Source: Nocardiopsis gilva YIM 90087 (lineage in GTDB: Bacteria; Actinomycetota; Actinomycetes; Streptosporangiales; Streptosporangiaceae). From it: a DNA stretch of 64,000 nt. This document shows positions 17,206 through 25,832 of the stretch, piece after piece. The notes beneath the pieces are model-generated. The model had not been told where the DNA came from, made no database searches, and saw only the letters and a list, made by a program, of their open reading frames with translations. Each line of letters starts with the position of its first letter. The stretch's first letter is position 1. The DNA is taken from contig NZ_CP022753.1 in assembly GCF_002263495.1 (NCBI RefSeq), positions 3,596,001 to 3,660,000 on the forward strand, written 5' to 3'. A program made the position numbers and the translations under genes.

Positions 17206-20112
17206 TCAGCCCCCGTTCAGCGTCCGGTCCAGCTCATCGCGCAGAATCGCCTGGAACGAGGCGACGTGCTCGGGCCCCATGAGGGTGTAGTGCTCACCGG
17301 GGACATCGATGTAGCGGTTCTCCTCCCGCGCGAAGTCGTCCCAGACGCGGAGCTGGTTGTTCAGCCAGTCCTCCTTGGTCCCGCGCAGCGGGATGGCGTA
17401 GAAGACGCTGAGCGACCGCACGTCACCGCTGGGCTCATAGGTCGCGCCCAGCCGCACCAGCGACTGGGCGAGATCGACCCAGTTGCCGAACTTCTCGACA
17501 TCGAGGTCGAGTTCGGCGAGCCGCCTCGGGGGCGCGATATCGATGAGGTACTCCAGCTGCTGCCGGCGGGTGAGGCCGTCGCGCAGCAGCCCCGGCAGTT
17601 CGAGGGACTGCTCCTTGGTGATCAGCGACAGGAAGAACGCCAGGTTGACCGCGCCCTCGACGAAGTCGAGCTCGTGCATGCGGTCCTGAACGTGCGGCGG
17701 AAGGTTGAAGATCCCCACGAAGTCGACCCGCTCGCCCTGGGACTCCAGCGCCTTGGCGATCTCGAAGGCGACGATCCCGCCGTAGGAGTACCCGGCGATG
17801 GCGTACGGACCGGTGGGCTGTTCGGCGCGGATGGCGGTGACGTAGCACTCGACCATCTCGTCGAAGGTGGAGAAGTAGTCCTCGCCCGCGCCGAAGCCGC
17901 GGGCGCGCAGCGCGTAGAAGGGGCGTTCGTTGACGAAGTACTTGGCGAGGTTGACGAACACCAGGACCTCGCCGACTCCGGGGTGCACGCAGAACAGCGG
18001 GGTCTTGTCCCCGCTGAGCTGCAGGGGCACCAGCGGGTCGTAGGCCGCGTTCCCGCCCTGAGCGCCTGACGCGCCCTCGGGGACCTCGGTGCAACCGACC
18101 CGCACGGCCAGCTCGCGGATGGTCGGGGCGCGCAGGATCTGCACGACGGGGACGTCGCTCAGGCCGAAGGTGCGCTCGATGTGGCTCTTCAACCGGAGGA
18201 TGTCCAGCGACGTGCCGCCGAGGTCGAAGAAGCTCGCCGTGGCGCTGATCTCGGCCGGGTGGGCGTCGAACATCTCGGCGTAGATCTCGGCGAGCGCGAT
18301 CTCGGCGTCATTACTCGGGGCCGTGTAGCCGCCGAGCTGGCGGGTGATGAGGTCGGCGACGCTGGCCTCGGCCTCGGCGAACTCCCCGGCTTCCAGGCGT
18401 TTGCGCAGCTGGGAGCGTTGAATCTTGCCGAGGCTCGTCTTGGGGATCGCCGACGTGGGCAGCGGGAGGATGAGCGAGGGGCGGAACCCCCAGTGCATCA
18501 CGGCGCTGCTGCGGATGGCGACGAGCAGGCGGTAGAGCTCGGCCTCGCCCTCCTCCGCCGCCGCGTCGGCCTCGCGCCGCAGCGGGATGCCGTGCGGGGA
18601 GAAGAGGATGGCGAGCTGCTCGGTGTCGCTGCCCGGTGGGCGGATGGGGAACGCGGCGACATACGACTTCTCCACCCCGTCGAGGCGCTCCAGCACCGTC
18701 TCCAGGTCGTGGCTGAAATAGTTGACGCCGTTGACGATGATGCTGTCCTTGCTGCGGCCGACCAGGGTCAGCCGCCCGTCGTCGAGTCGGCCGCGGTCGC
18801 CGGTGCGGAACCACCCGCCCGGGGCGAAGGCCGCGCACGTCGCCTCCTCGTTGTTGAGGTAGCCGCCGAAGACCATCGGGCCGCGTACGTGCAGCTCGCC
18901 CTCCGCGCCGTCGGGCAGCGGCTCCTCGTCGTCTCCGACGACACGCATCTCCAGCCCCGCGACGGCGTGGCCGAGGGAGGCGAACTCCTGGCCCTCGTCG
19001 GCGTCGGGGAAGTCGAGGGAGAAGACGCTTCCGGCGCAGGTCTCGGTCATCCCGAACCCCGGGGCGACGACACCGCGGTCCAGCCCGAAGGGGGCGAGCC
19101 GGTCGAGGAACGCCCGCACCGTGGCGCAGACGGTGGCCTCGCCGCCGGAGATGATGCGGCGCAGCGCGGACAGGTCGAGGGTGAAGTCGTCGTCCTGCCG
19201 GTCCAGCGCACGGTTGATCTGGGCGAAGAGGAAGTTGGGGGTGAAGGTGAGGGTGATCCGGTGGGCGTCGGCGAGGAGAAGGAAGCGCAGCGGGTCGCCG
19301 AGGACGGCCTCAGGGGCGACCTGGAGCTGGGTGGCGCCGACGCTCATCGGGAGCAGGTGCATCTCGATGGCGGAGATGTGGTCGAAGGAGATCCAGTTCA
19401 TCGGGGTGTCGCGCGCCGTGGTCCCCAGGCGCTCCGCCTTCGCGGGCAGGGCGGCCAGCAGGTTGGCGTGCGAGAGCCGCACGGCCTTGGGGTGGCCGGT
19501 CGAGCCGGACGTGAGCATGAGCAGGGCGGTGTCGTCACGATCCGCGCGGTGGTATGCGCTTTCCGGAGTGGCTGCCGAAAGCTCCTCCAGGCAGCGCACG
19601 GTCAGCTCCGCGACGCCGGGCGCCTGGGGCAGGTCGTCGCGCAGGCCCTTGGTGGTCAGCCACAGGGGCTGCTCTAGGAGCGCGTCGACGTGCCGCAGCT
19701 GCTCGGTCCACCGGGCGGTGTCGGCGCCCTGCGGGCGCAGCGGGCAGGGGACGAAGCCGCCGAGCACACACGCCCAGAAGGCGGGGACGTAGTCGTCGGG
19801 CCGCTCCAGCAGGAGGACGACGTTGTCGCGGGGGCGCAGGCCGGCGGCGCGCAGTCCGCCCAGCAGGCGGGAGGCCTCGGTGAGGAGGGCGGGGTAGGAC
19901 TGGTGGACGGACTCGCCCGGGGCGTCGGCCGCGGGGTATCGGACCCCGGCACGCGGCCAGTGCTCGGCGGCGTGGACGAGGAGGTCAGCGATCGTGCGGA
20001 AGGACGTCCAGGGTGGTGCGTCGGCGAAGGGCGCCACACCGAGTCCGATGTCGGACGCGGAAGGAGTGGCCCCCGTATCGGCATTTCTTTGAAAGGAAAA
20101 CTGATAAGACAT
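17206..20112 (-). CDS. NRPS-like A-T-TE tridomain enzyme (acyl/aryl-keto-acid ligase, carrier, thioesterase)
   Basis: A 968-residue enzyme with no condensation or KS domain. The adenylation domain (about 40-590) has MLTSGSTGHPKAVRLSH, the distinctive block NWISFDHISAIEMHLLP, GMTETCAGS and WFRTGDRG. The carrier domain has FFDLGGTSLDI with phosphopantetheine Ser635. The thioesterase (about 710-968) has GYSYGG with Ser776 and the late histidine in GEHYTLMGP. This A-T-TE layout is that of atromentin, polyporic acid and ralfuranone synthetases, which adenylate an aryl pyruvate and dimerise it into a quinone or furanone. The DH-containing motif in place of the usual amino-acid-binding FDxSxxE fits a non-amino-acid substrate. 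The alternative is a substrate-loading or offloading partner of the polyketide operon at 27 kb. Confidence 0.85.
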   Translation of the reverse strand: MSYQFSFQRNADTGATPSASDIGLGVAPFADAPPWTSFRTIADLLVHAAEHWPRAGVRYPAADAPGESVHQSYPALLTEASRLLGGLRAAGLRPRDNVVLLLERPDDYVPAFWACVLGGFVPCPLRPQGADTARWTEQLRHVDALLEQPLWLTTKGLRDDLPQAPGVAELTVRCLEELSAATPESAYHRADRDDTALLMLTSGSTGHPKAVRLSHANLLAALPAKAERLGTTARDTPMNWISFDHISAIEMHLLPMSVGATQLQVAPEAVLGDPLRFLLLADAHRITLTFTPNFLFAQINRALDRQDDDFTLDLSALRRIISGGEATVCATVRAFLDRLAPFGLDRGVVAPGFGMTETCAGSVFSLDFPDADEGQEFASLGHAVAGLEMRVVGDDEEPLPDGAEGELHVRGPMVFGGYLNNEEATCAAFAPGGWFRTGDRGRLDDGRLTLVGRSKDSIIVNGVNYFSHDLETVLERLDGVEKSYVAAFPIRPPGSDTEQLAILFSPHGIPLRREADAAAEEGEAELYRLLVAIRSSAVMHWGFRPSLILPLPTSAIPKTSLGKIQRSQLRKRLEAGEFAEAEASVADLITRQLGGYTAPSNDAEIALAEIYAEMFDAHPAEISATASFFDLGGTSLDILRLKSHIERTFGLSDVPVVQILRAPTIRELAVRVGCTEVPEGASGAQGGNAAYDPLVPLQLSGDKTPLFCVHPGVGEVLVFVNLAKYFVNERPFYALRARGFGAGEDYFSTFDEMVECYVTAIRAEQPTGPYAIAGYSYGGIVAFEIAKALESQGERVDFVGIFNLPPHVQDRMHELDFVEGAVNLAFFLSLITKEQSLELPGLLRDGLTRRQQLEYLIDIAPPRRLAELDLDVEKFGNWVDLAQSLVRLGATYEPSGDVRSLSVFYAIPLRGTKEDWLNNQLRVWDDFAREENRYIDVPGEHYTLMGPEHVASFQAILRDELDRTLNGG

Positions 20113-20494
20113 CGTTCTTCTCCCCGTGGTCGTGTCTCATCTTCCGCTCCAGTATTCGGACCCCGTGTTGGCAATAGGTGGCCATGATCGGCTGCGATGC
20201 AAGCGCCGCCATCCGGATGACGATTCAACGATCATTAGCTCCGTGAAAGCGCACGGCGAGACATTCGACCTTCTCCGATCCAGCGTCAAAACACCAGCGC
20301 AATCACCCTGGAACACCAGCCGAAGATGCCATTGAACCCCGCTGCCCAGGCATTTTTAATAACCTCCTGGAATCCGGGTTCAAGGGCAACACACGCGCGA
20401 GATCAACTCAATGTGCCGTGTCTCACACCCCGATTGTCTACGGCGCTTATCCTGCGCCGATCCGGATGGTTGACACAGAACTGGAGGCACGGAG
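20113..20494. other. Promoter region of the A-T-TE operon
   Basis: This 382-bp gap is clearly less GC-rich than its surroundings and holds no convincing gene. It should carry the promoter of the leftward A-T-TE gene and the 3' end of the DoxX transcript, which also runs leftward. I found no strong palindrome or hairpin. Confidence 0.5.
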
Positions 20495-20872
20495 TCACAT
20501 CGCCATGAGCCGGGTGATCAAAGCGGCGGCCGAGAGCACCAGCAAGACCGCCGAGGGCGCCATCCGCTGCACGGGATCCCGCTTGGTGACGTGGAAACCG
20601 AGCGCCAGAACCATGAGCACCACCAGACCCACCGTGGCGGCGACACCGAGCCATACGGCCCACGCGATTCCCAACCACTCCCCCGCGATCCCGACGATCA
20701 GGCCGACGCCTCCGAGGACTTCGAACACCCCGGTCAGCCGCATTATCCGCAGGTCGAGCCCGAGGCCGACCGTCTGGTCCACAGCAGTTTTCAGCGCCAG
20801 CGCCTTTGGTACACCGACGGCCAGCACCGCCACGGCGAGGAGAATGGCCAGGACCATGGCAGCGATCAGCAC
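20495..20872 (-). CDS. DoxX-like membrane protein
   Basis: A 125-residue protein with four hydrophobic helices: [20 protein letters not shown] at the N-terminus with the small-residue pattern of the DoxX/DoxD superfamily, then segments at about 47-68, 71-93 and 104-122. DoxX-like proteins sit in the cytoplasmic membrane and are linked to quinone or thiol redox chemistry in several bacteria; no catalytic residues can be named here. The start is 49 bp from the divergent HxlR-type regulator start, the usual arrangement for a regulator and its target, and a palindrome lies between them. Confidence 0.82.
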   Translation of the reverse strand: MLIAAMVLAILLAVAVLAVGVPKALALKTAVDQTVGLGLDLRIMRLTGVFEVLGGVGLIVGIAGEWLGIAWAVWLGVAATVGLVVLMVLALGFHVTKRDPVQRMAPSAVLLVLSAAALITRLMAM

Positions 20873-20886
20873 GCACGCCTCCCATA

Positions 20887-20900
20887 TTCTTGATCAGGAA
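20887..20900. promoter_or_regulatory. Candidate HxlR operator
   Basis: TTCTTGATCAGGAA is a 14-bp palindrome with one mismatched pair (arms TTCnTGA). It lies in the 49-bp divergent region between the DoxX and HxlR starts, where a site could control both genes. Confidence 0.5.
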
Positions 20901-20921
20901 TCCAAAGATGCGAGGACCATG

Positions 20922-21359
20922 ATGAGTGACACCACGCACTTGACGAAAGACGGAAAATCCGTGTTCCTAACGAACACCGATGTTTCCCACCAGGTCCCGG
21001 GGCATGGGGGGCGCTGCAATGTCCGCGATGTCCTCGACCGCATCGGGGACAGGTGGAGCGTTCTGGTGATCACGATGCTGGGGGACGGCCCCCTCCGCTA
21101 TTCGGAACTGCGTCGCAGGATCGACACCGTCTCCCAGCGGATGCTGACGCTGACGCTGCGGAACCTGGAACGCGACGGCCTGGTCACGCGCACGGTGACC
21201 CCCCAGACACCGCCCCGGGTCGACTACGCCCTGACGGAGGCCGGGTCCACGCTGTGCGAGCGACTGTCTCCCCTGATCGACTGGGCGGAGGAGAACCACC
21301 CCCACATCGCCGCCAGCCGTGAACGCTACGACAGCGCACTGAAGGCTGAAGGACGGTAG
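20922..21359 (+). CDS. HxlR (DUF24) family winged-helix regulator
   Basis: A 145-residue regulator; ATG 20922 is chosen over the adjacent ATG 20919 because GAGGA gives better spacing. The HxlR core is clear: [37 protein letters not shown] (recognition helix) and [25 protein letters not shown] wing. Cys32 occupies the position of the single conserved cysteine that senses quinones, diamide or aldehydes in Bacillus YodB, CatR and HypR. That makes a redox or quinone signal likely, which would suit a neighbour that may make quinone-like products, but the link is inference. It probably represses the divergent DoxX gene and itself. Confidence 0.9.
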   Translation: MSDTTHLTKDGKSVFLTNTDVSHQVPGHGGRCNVRDVLDRIGDRWSVLVITMLGDGPLRYSELRRRIDTVSQRMLTLTLRNLERDGLVTRTVTPQTPPRVDYALTEAGSTLCERLSPLIDWAEENHPHIAASRERYDSALKAEGR

Positions 21360-21538
21360 CTGAGACGGTGACGGCCCCCAGGCGGCCACGGCCTGGGGGC
21401 CGACCAACCGAATCCGGCAATGTCCTCATCATCGGGCCCACATCGCCCCGGTTCGGTGGTGAGGCCGCGGGTGCGGTATCTGTAGGCAGGGCTCAGCTGT
21501 GGCCGACACGGCCCGCCCCCGATTCGAAAGCGATCCGG

Positions 21539-22057
21539 ATGAGAAGACTCGCGCCCTGCGCGCTCATGTTGATCTTGGCGCTCACCGCCTGCGGCGGCGA
21601 TTCCGACAAGGCCACGGAGAAGCCCGCCGATTCTCGGCCTGATTCGCAGCCGGAGACCGGCGTCGAGGACGAGAACAAGGCGGCGGCCCGCACCGCGGCC
21701 GAGGACTTTCTTGAAGCGCTGCGCACCGGCGACGGCGAGGTGGGCTGCGCGCTCATCGACGAGGAGGCGCACGCCTCGGTGACGCTCACCACGATGAACA
21801 CGCAGGCCGCCACCATGGAAGAGGAGTGCGAGCCCGCCTTCCCCACCTACGCCGAGGGTTTCGTCGGCGCCGACGTCGCGAAGATCGGTGGGATTGAGAT
21901 GGGCACCGACACGCGGGGCGAGACCCCGATCGCCACCGTCGACCTCGTCTATTCCGATGAGGTCGAGGGTGACACCGCCGACGACCTGCTCTTCTGGCTG
22001 ATGGACGACGGCGAGTGGCGCATTCGCACGGTCCCCTTCGGCGGGCTCACAGGCTGA
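21539..22057 (+). CDS. Secreted lipoprotein, unknown function
   Basis: A 172-residue protein with a lipoprotein signal peptide (MRRLAPCALMLILALTACGG) in which LTAC gives the lipidated cysteine at residue 18. An acidic, low-complexity linker (about 20-45) leads to a compact domain that begins AARTAAEDFLEALRTGD and ends DDGEWRIRTVP. The alternation and length recall NTF2/DUF4878-like extracellular domains that follow lipoprotein signals in actinomycetes. The start is the ATG that begins the signal peptide; earlier in-frame codons are not protein-like. The upstream HxlR gene ends 179 bp away, so it probably has its own promoter. Confidence 0.78.
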   Translation: MRRLAPCALMLILALTACGGDSDKATEKPADSRPDSQPETGVEDENKAAARTAAEDFLEALRTGDGEVGCALIDEEAHASVTLTTMNTQAATMEEECEPAFPTYAEGFVGADVAKIGGIEMGTDTRGETPIATVDLVYSDEVEGDTADDLLFWLMDDGEWRIRTVPFGGLTG

Positions 22058-22108
22058 CGGGGATCGTGCTCCACCTGTCGGGTCGCGGCACCGACGGCAA
22101 CGGGGCCG

Positions 22109-22354
22109 GTGGCGCGGCCCGAGCACCCGATCGAGGGCTTCTGGCTCCCCGGCGGCCTGCAGGGCTCGCATCCCCTCGGCTGGAACGAGTGCTTCGCCCA
22201 CCAAGCCCACGACATCCTCGGCCTGGCCTCGGGCGAACTCACCGAGTCCGTCGCCGCGACGTTCGAGGACGGCTACCGGGTCGCCGAGATCGTCGACGCC
22301 ACCCAGTCCTCGGCCGATGCGAGGTCTGCGGTAAAGGTTCCCTTCCGCTCGTAG
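22109..22354 (+). pseudogene. Gfo/Idh/MocA oxidoreductase, C-terminal remnant
   Basis: The 81 codons match only the last part of a Gfo/Idh/MocA-type sugar dehydrogenase: a motif HPIEGFWLPGG, then WNECFAHQAHDILG and ATFEDGYRVAEIVDA before a V-rich end. The NAD-binding Rossmann domain and the catalytic centre are absent, and there is no ribosome site. The neighbouring GntR/FadR-type regulator, convergent with it, probably once controlled this sugar-catabolic gene. Confidence 0.7.
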
Positions 22355-22413
22355 CGGGGAACCAGGGGAGCCACGGGTGCGGGGAGAGACGGCTTCTGAG
22401 AAGGATCGCCGTG

Positions 22414-22454
22414 CGGGCGCCTCCGGCCCCAAGGGGCCGGGCCGGAGGCGCCCG
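22414..22454. terminator. Bidirectional GC-rich hairpin
   Basis: A 16-bp stem (22414-22429 with 22439-22454) and 9-base loop sit between the oxidoreductase remnant and the end of the convergent GntR gene. An alternative inner hairpin (GGCCCC/GGGGCC) overlaps it. Confidence 0.7.
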
Positions 22455-22560
22455 TGGCGCGGCTCTTCATCGGCCGTGGCACCGACCGCCGCCCTCTCCC
22501 CGCGCTTCTCGTCCCCTCTTCACCGAACGCATGGCGGCGGGCGAGGCCGAGAGCTGGGGG

Positions 22561-23301
22561 TCAGGCGCTCTTGTCGGTCTCGTCTTCCTCGTCGGGCATG
22601 CTCGCCTGCAGCCGCCGCGTGGCCCGGTCCATGTGCGCGGTCATCGCCGCCCGCGCCGCCTCCGCATCCCCCCGCTCGACAGCCTGCAGGATCGGTTCGT
22701 GCATGGCCAGGGAGGTCTCGGTCTCCCCGGCGGTGCGGATGACGCGGGAGGCCCATGCCCGCAGCAGCGAGCGCACGCTACTGAGCACGCTGGCCAGCGT
22801 GGTGTTCCCGCTCATCTCGGCCAGCTGGCGGTGGAAGGCGATGTCGGCCTCGACATAGGCCTCGAAGTCGTCACTGGCACTGCGCATCTTCTCGGCGATC
22901 GCACGCAGCTCCTCCAGCTGCTCCTCGGTCCGACGCTCCGCCGCCCACCCGGTCAGCTGCACTTCCAGGTAGTAGCGGGCTTCGAGGAGATCGTCCAGGC
23001 GTTTCTCGCCCAGCAACAGGCCCCACTCGATCACCTGGGGCAGCAGGTCCGAACTCGACCGGCTCAGGTAGGTCCCGTCCCCGACCCGCTGTTCCAGCAG
23101 GCCCAGCAGGCTCAGGGACTTGATGGCCTCGCGCACCGTGGACCGGCCGGCCGACAACGCTTCGGCCAACTGGCGCTCCGACGGAATGCGCTGCCCCGGC
23201 CTCACCTCACCGGACAACAGGTACTCCAGCAGCCTGCGGGTGAGTTCGACACCCGGGCCCTCACGTCGTGTGCCCGACGACTGCGGCAACGGGATAGCCA
23301 T
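22561..23301 (-). CDS. GntR family regulator, FadR/FCD subfamily
   Basis: A 246-residue regulator. ATG 23301 follows GGGGG at 5 bases; the frame extends further upstream without similarity. Residues about 15-80 are the GntR winged helix (LEYLLSGEVRPGQRIPSERQ, STVREAIKSLSLLGLLEQR). The rest is an FCD effector domain (DDLLEARYYLEVQLTGWAAE, EADIAFHRQLAEMSGN, with the Asp/His residues that hold a metal in this subfamily). Such proteins respond to organic acids or sugar acids. Its partner catabolic gene appears to be the truncated oxidoreductase next door, so the regulator may now act elsewhere. Confidence 0.9.
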   Translation of the reverse strand: MAIPLPQSSGTRREGPGVELTRRLLEYLLSGEVRPGQRIPSERQLAEALSAGRSTVREAIKSLSLLGLLEQRVGDGTYLSRSSSDLLPQVIEWGLLLGEKRLDDLLEARYYLEVQLTGWAAERRTEEQLEELRAIAEKMRSASDDFEAYVEADIAFHRQLAEMSGNTTLASVLSSVRSLLRAWASRVIRTAGETETSLAMHEPILQAVERGDAEAARAAMTAHMDRATRRLQASMPDEEDETDKSA

Positions 23302-23992
23302 GTGACCCCCAGGGAGAGCAGTGGTGGACCGGTCACCCAATTTTACAGCATGAGCGGACGACCACCGAGGCGGCGGATGGATCCCATCACAATCCACCGT
23401 CCATAGCCGCCGAGATGGAACACCGTATCGGCGGTCACTCCAGTACGACCAGCATCAGTCCCACGCTGGTCGAACGCTTGGCGGCGTCGGGCCACCGGCG
23501 CGACGGGCTTCGGGGACCTCGCATGGCGTCAGCATCGCATGCAAGGGTGCGGCTCTCATGGGCCCAGGAGGTCGCGGTTTGTCCCCTGAATAGCTAACGG
23601 CTTCGCACGCCCTAAACCTCGGCAAGCCACATTGGCCGTATCCGGCCAACGCCTCCGACGTGCGATCTAGACCGAACGTTGACACCCGAACAGACCGTGA
23701 TCACGCGGCACGTATTTGCCCAGTTCGATTGATCGATCATTGTCCGAATAGTCACGTCCGGTGATCATCTTTCGTCCCATCCTCCAAATGCGCTCATTTG
23801 CGTAACTTTCTCCACCCCTAGCGCTTTCGTCGCAAGATGTTCTAGATTTCCCGACTGTTCACCAGGTTTCTGCTGAACAGCACCGGTCGCCGCGCGTCCC
23901 ACAAGGTCCGCTGCGACCAGGAATCCGGGCTCTGCCCTGGCAATCCGGGGCTCGGTTTCCGAATGATTTCCCCCTTATGAAAGGGCAGAAAA
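23302..23992. other. Long intergenic region between the GntR gene and the protease gene
   Basis: These 691 bp lie between two divergent genes and are less GC-rich toward the protease (about 23680-23990). No convincing gene is present. The protease promoter must lie here, but I could not place a clear -35/-10 pair. Confidence 0.4.
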
Positions 23993-25144
23993 TTGTCAAC
24001 ATCCCCCACAGTCCGCACCATCGGCGGAACCGTCCTGGCCCTTGGGCTGACGTTCGCCGTGGCACCGGCGGCGCACGCCGCTCCTGAGCCGCCGGTCGCC
24101 TCCCCCGAACAGCTCGACGCGATGCAGCGCGACCTCGGCCTCACCAAAGCCGGAGCCGTCGATCTCATCGAATCCGAGACCGAAGCGCAGGCCGTCGAAA
24201 AGAAGCTGCGCAAGGCCCTCGGCGACGACTTCGGCGGCGCCCTCTTCGACATCGAGGACCAGGAACTCACCGTCCAGGTGACCGACACCAAAGCGGTGAA
24301 GAAGGTCAAGGCCGCCGGTGCCGAGGCCGAGGTCGTCGAACACGGCGAGGCCGAACTCGACAGGGTCATGGACGCGCTCGACGACAGCGAAGAGGCCGCC
24401 GACGCTGCCATCGCCGGGTGGCGCGTGGATCCGGCCAGCGACGCCGTGGTCGTGACCGTCGCCAAGGGCGAGGCCGCCGAAGCCGAGGACTTCATCGCCG
24501 ACGCCGGAGTGGACGCCGACGCGGTGAAGATCGAGGAGAGCTCCGAGAACCCGCGGACCTACGCCGACCTCATCGGCGGAAACCCGTACTACTTCCAAGA
24601 CGGCGGTTCGTGGTACGTCTGCTCCGTGGGCATCCCGGTCGTGGGCGGGTATGTCACGGCCGGCCACTGCGGTGACGCGGGCAGCTCCACCTGGGAGCGG
24701 CCCAACAACAGCACCCAGATCGGCACCGTGGTCCAGTCCAACTTCCCCGGCCAGGACTCCGGCTTCGTGCGGGTGACCAACTCCAGCTTCACTGCGGTCC
24801 CGCAGATCAACGACTACTCGGGTGGCACGGTGGACGTCACCGGTTCGGCCGAGGCCTCGGTCGGCGCTTCCGTCTGCCGTTCCGGCCAGACCACCGGCTG
24901 GCACTGCGGCACCATCCAGTCCAAGAACCAGACGGTGCGCTACCCCGAGGGCACGGTGCGCGGCCTGACCCGCACCAACGTCTGCGCCGAAGGCGGCGAC
25001 TCGGGCGGCTCCTGGGTCAGCGGTACCCAGGCGCAGGGCGTCACCTCTGGCGGCTCGGGCAACTGCACCTGGGGCGGCACCACGTACTTCCAGCCGCTCA
25101 ACCCGATCCTGAACCAGTGGAACCTGAACCTGCTCACCCGCTGA
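23993..25144 (+). CDS. Secreted S1E serine protease (alpha-lytic/streptogrisin type) with pro-domain
   Basis: A 383-residue preproenzyme from a TTG start with AAAGGG 8 bases upstream. A Sec signal peptide covers about residues 1-29 (ends AAHA). An acidic pro-region (about 30-195) follows, acting as folding chaperone and inhibitor in this family. The mature chymotrypsin-fold domain starts near YADLIGGNPYYF. The catalytic triad is visible: His in TAGHCG, Asp in GQDSGFV and Ser in EGGDSGGSW. Paired cysteines (VCSVG with HCG, VCRSG with WHCG, NVCAEGG with GNCTW) match the three disulphides. It should be exported and self-activated as a broad-specificity protease; the family is common in Nocardiopsis. 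A terminator hairpin follows. Confidence 0.95.
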   Translation: MSTSPTVRTIGGTVLALGLTFAVAPAAHAAPEPPVASPEQLDAMQRDLGLTKAGAVDLIESETEAQAVEKKLRKALGDDFGGALFDIEDQELTVQVTDTKAVKKVKAAGAEAEVVEHGEAELDRVMDALDDSEEAADAAIAGWRVDPASDAVVVTVAKGEAAEAEDFIADAGVDADAVKIEESSENPRTYADLIGGNPYYFQDGGSWYVCSVGIPVVGGYVTAGHCGDAGSSTWERPNNSTQIGTVVQSNFPGQDSGFVRVTNSSFTAVPQINDYSGGTVDVTGSAEASVGASVCRSGQTTGWHCGTIQSKNQTVRYPEGTVRGLTRTNVCAEGGDSGGSWVSGTQAQGVTSGGSGNCTWGGTTYFQPLNPILNQWNLNLLTR

Positions 25145-25219
25145 TGGGCTGAGGCGCTCCCGGGGAGGCCCCCTCCTCGTTCTCCCTCCTCGGGTCCGCC
25201 GCTCCCAACAGCGTCCCCG

Positions 25220-25253
25220 GCCGACCGGTGCACCACCCTCCGCACCGGTCGGC
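25220..25253 (+). terminator. Terminator hairpin after the protease gene
   Basis: GCCGACCGGTGC (25220-25231) pairs perfectly with GCACCGGTCGGC (25242-25253), a 12-bp stem with a 10-base loop, 75 bases past the protease stop. It could also serve the convergent remnant. Confidence 0.75.
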
Positions 25254-25311
25254 TTCACTCTGTCCGGCCTGCCGTGACCGGGGAACAGCGGTCCCGCCTG
25301 CGGGGCCGGGG

Positions 25312-25625
25312 TCAGCTCCCGGTTCCCTCCGCCAACTCCTGGATGCCGCCGAGGTTCGCCTCCATGGCGGAGCGCAGCTGGTCGAGTCGGTAGGCCACGA
25401 TCCGCTCCTCGTTCTCGGGGTCGCGCTCAACGGCGAGGTCGATCCCGGACGGCGCGGGGCCGAGGCGGACGGACTGGCTCAACCGGGTACCTCCGTTCTC
25501 CGAGTGAGCGTGTAGCGCCAGGTGGCCATCGGCAGCTCGATATCGGTGACCAGGTCCCACACCCCGCCCGACCCCGCCTCGATGTGCACATCGGCGTGCG
25601 CGCCACGCCTGTCCACTGAACGCAT
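25312..25625 (-). pseudogene. SRPBCC (polyketide cyclase-fold) protein, internally deleted and frameshifted
   Basis: The N-terminal part starts at ATG 25625 after GAGAGGGG and reads HIEAGSGGVWDLVTDIELPM, the typical first strand and helix of the SRPBCC fold, but meets a stop after 48 codons. The C-terminal part is in another frame (RLSQSVRLGPAPSGIDLAV through YRLDQLRSAMEANLGGI), typical of the last strand and long helix. About 105 codons remain where 145-150 are usual, so a central segment has been lost together with the frame. It looks like a recent pseudogene because both ends are well preserved. Confidence 0.72.
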
Positions 25626-25832
25626 CCCGTCCCCTCTCGACCGGGGCAGGCTAGTGCGCGCGTGGCGTCGGCTCTCGCTTCCGCCCTACCACTGTGGGCG
25701 GGCGTCATCCGAGCCGCACTCGTATCCGCGAGGACGGCCGGGGAATCGGACCTCGATCAGTGGGGCTGTGCGCGGTCGCCTTCGTTCTCGCGGCTTACTT
25801 GGTGGGCCTGCAAGTCGATCCCAACAGAGTGT

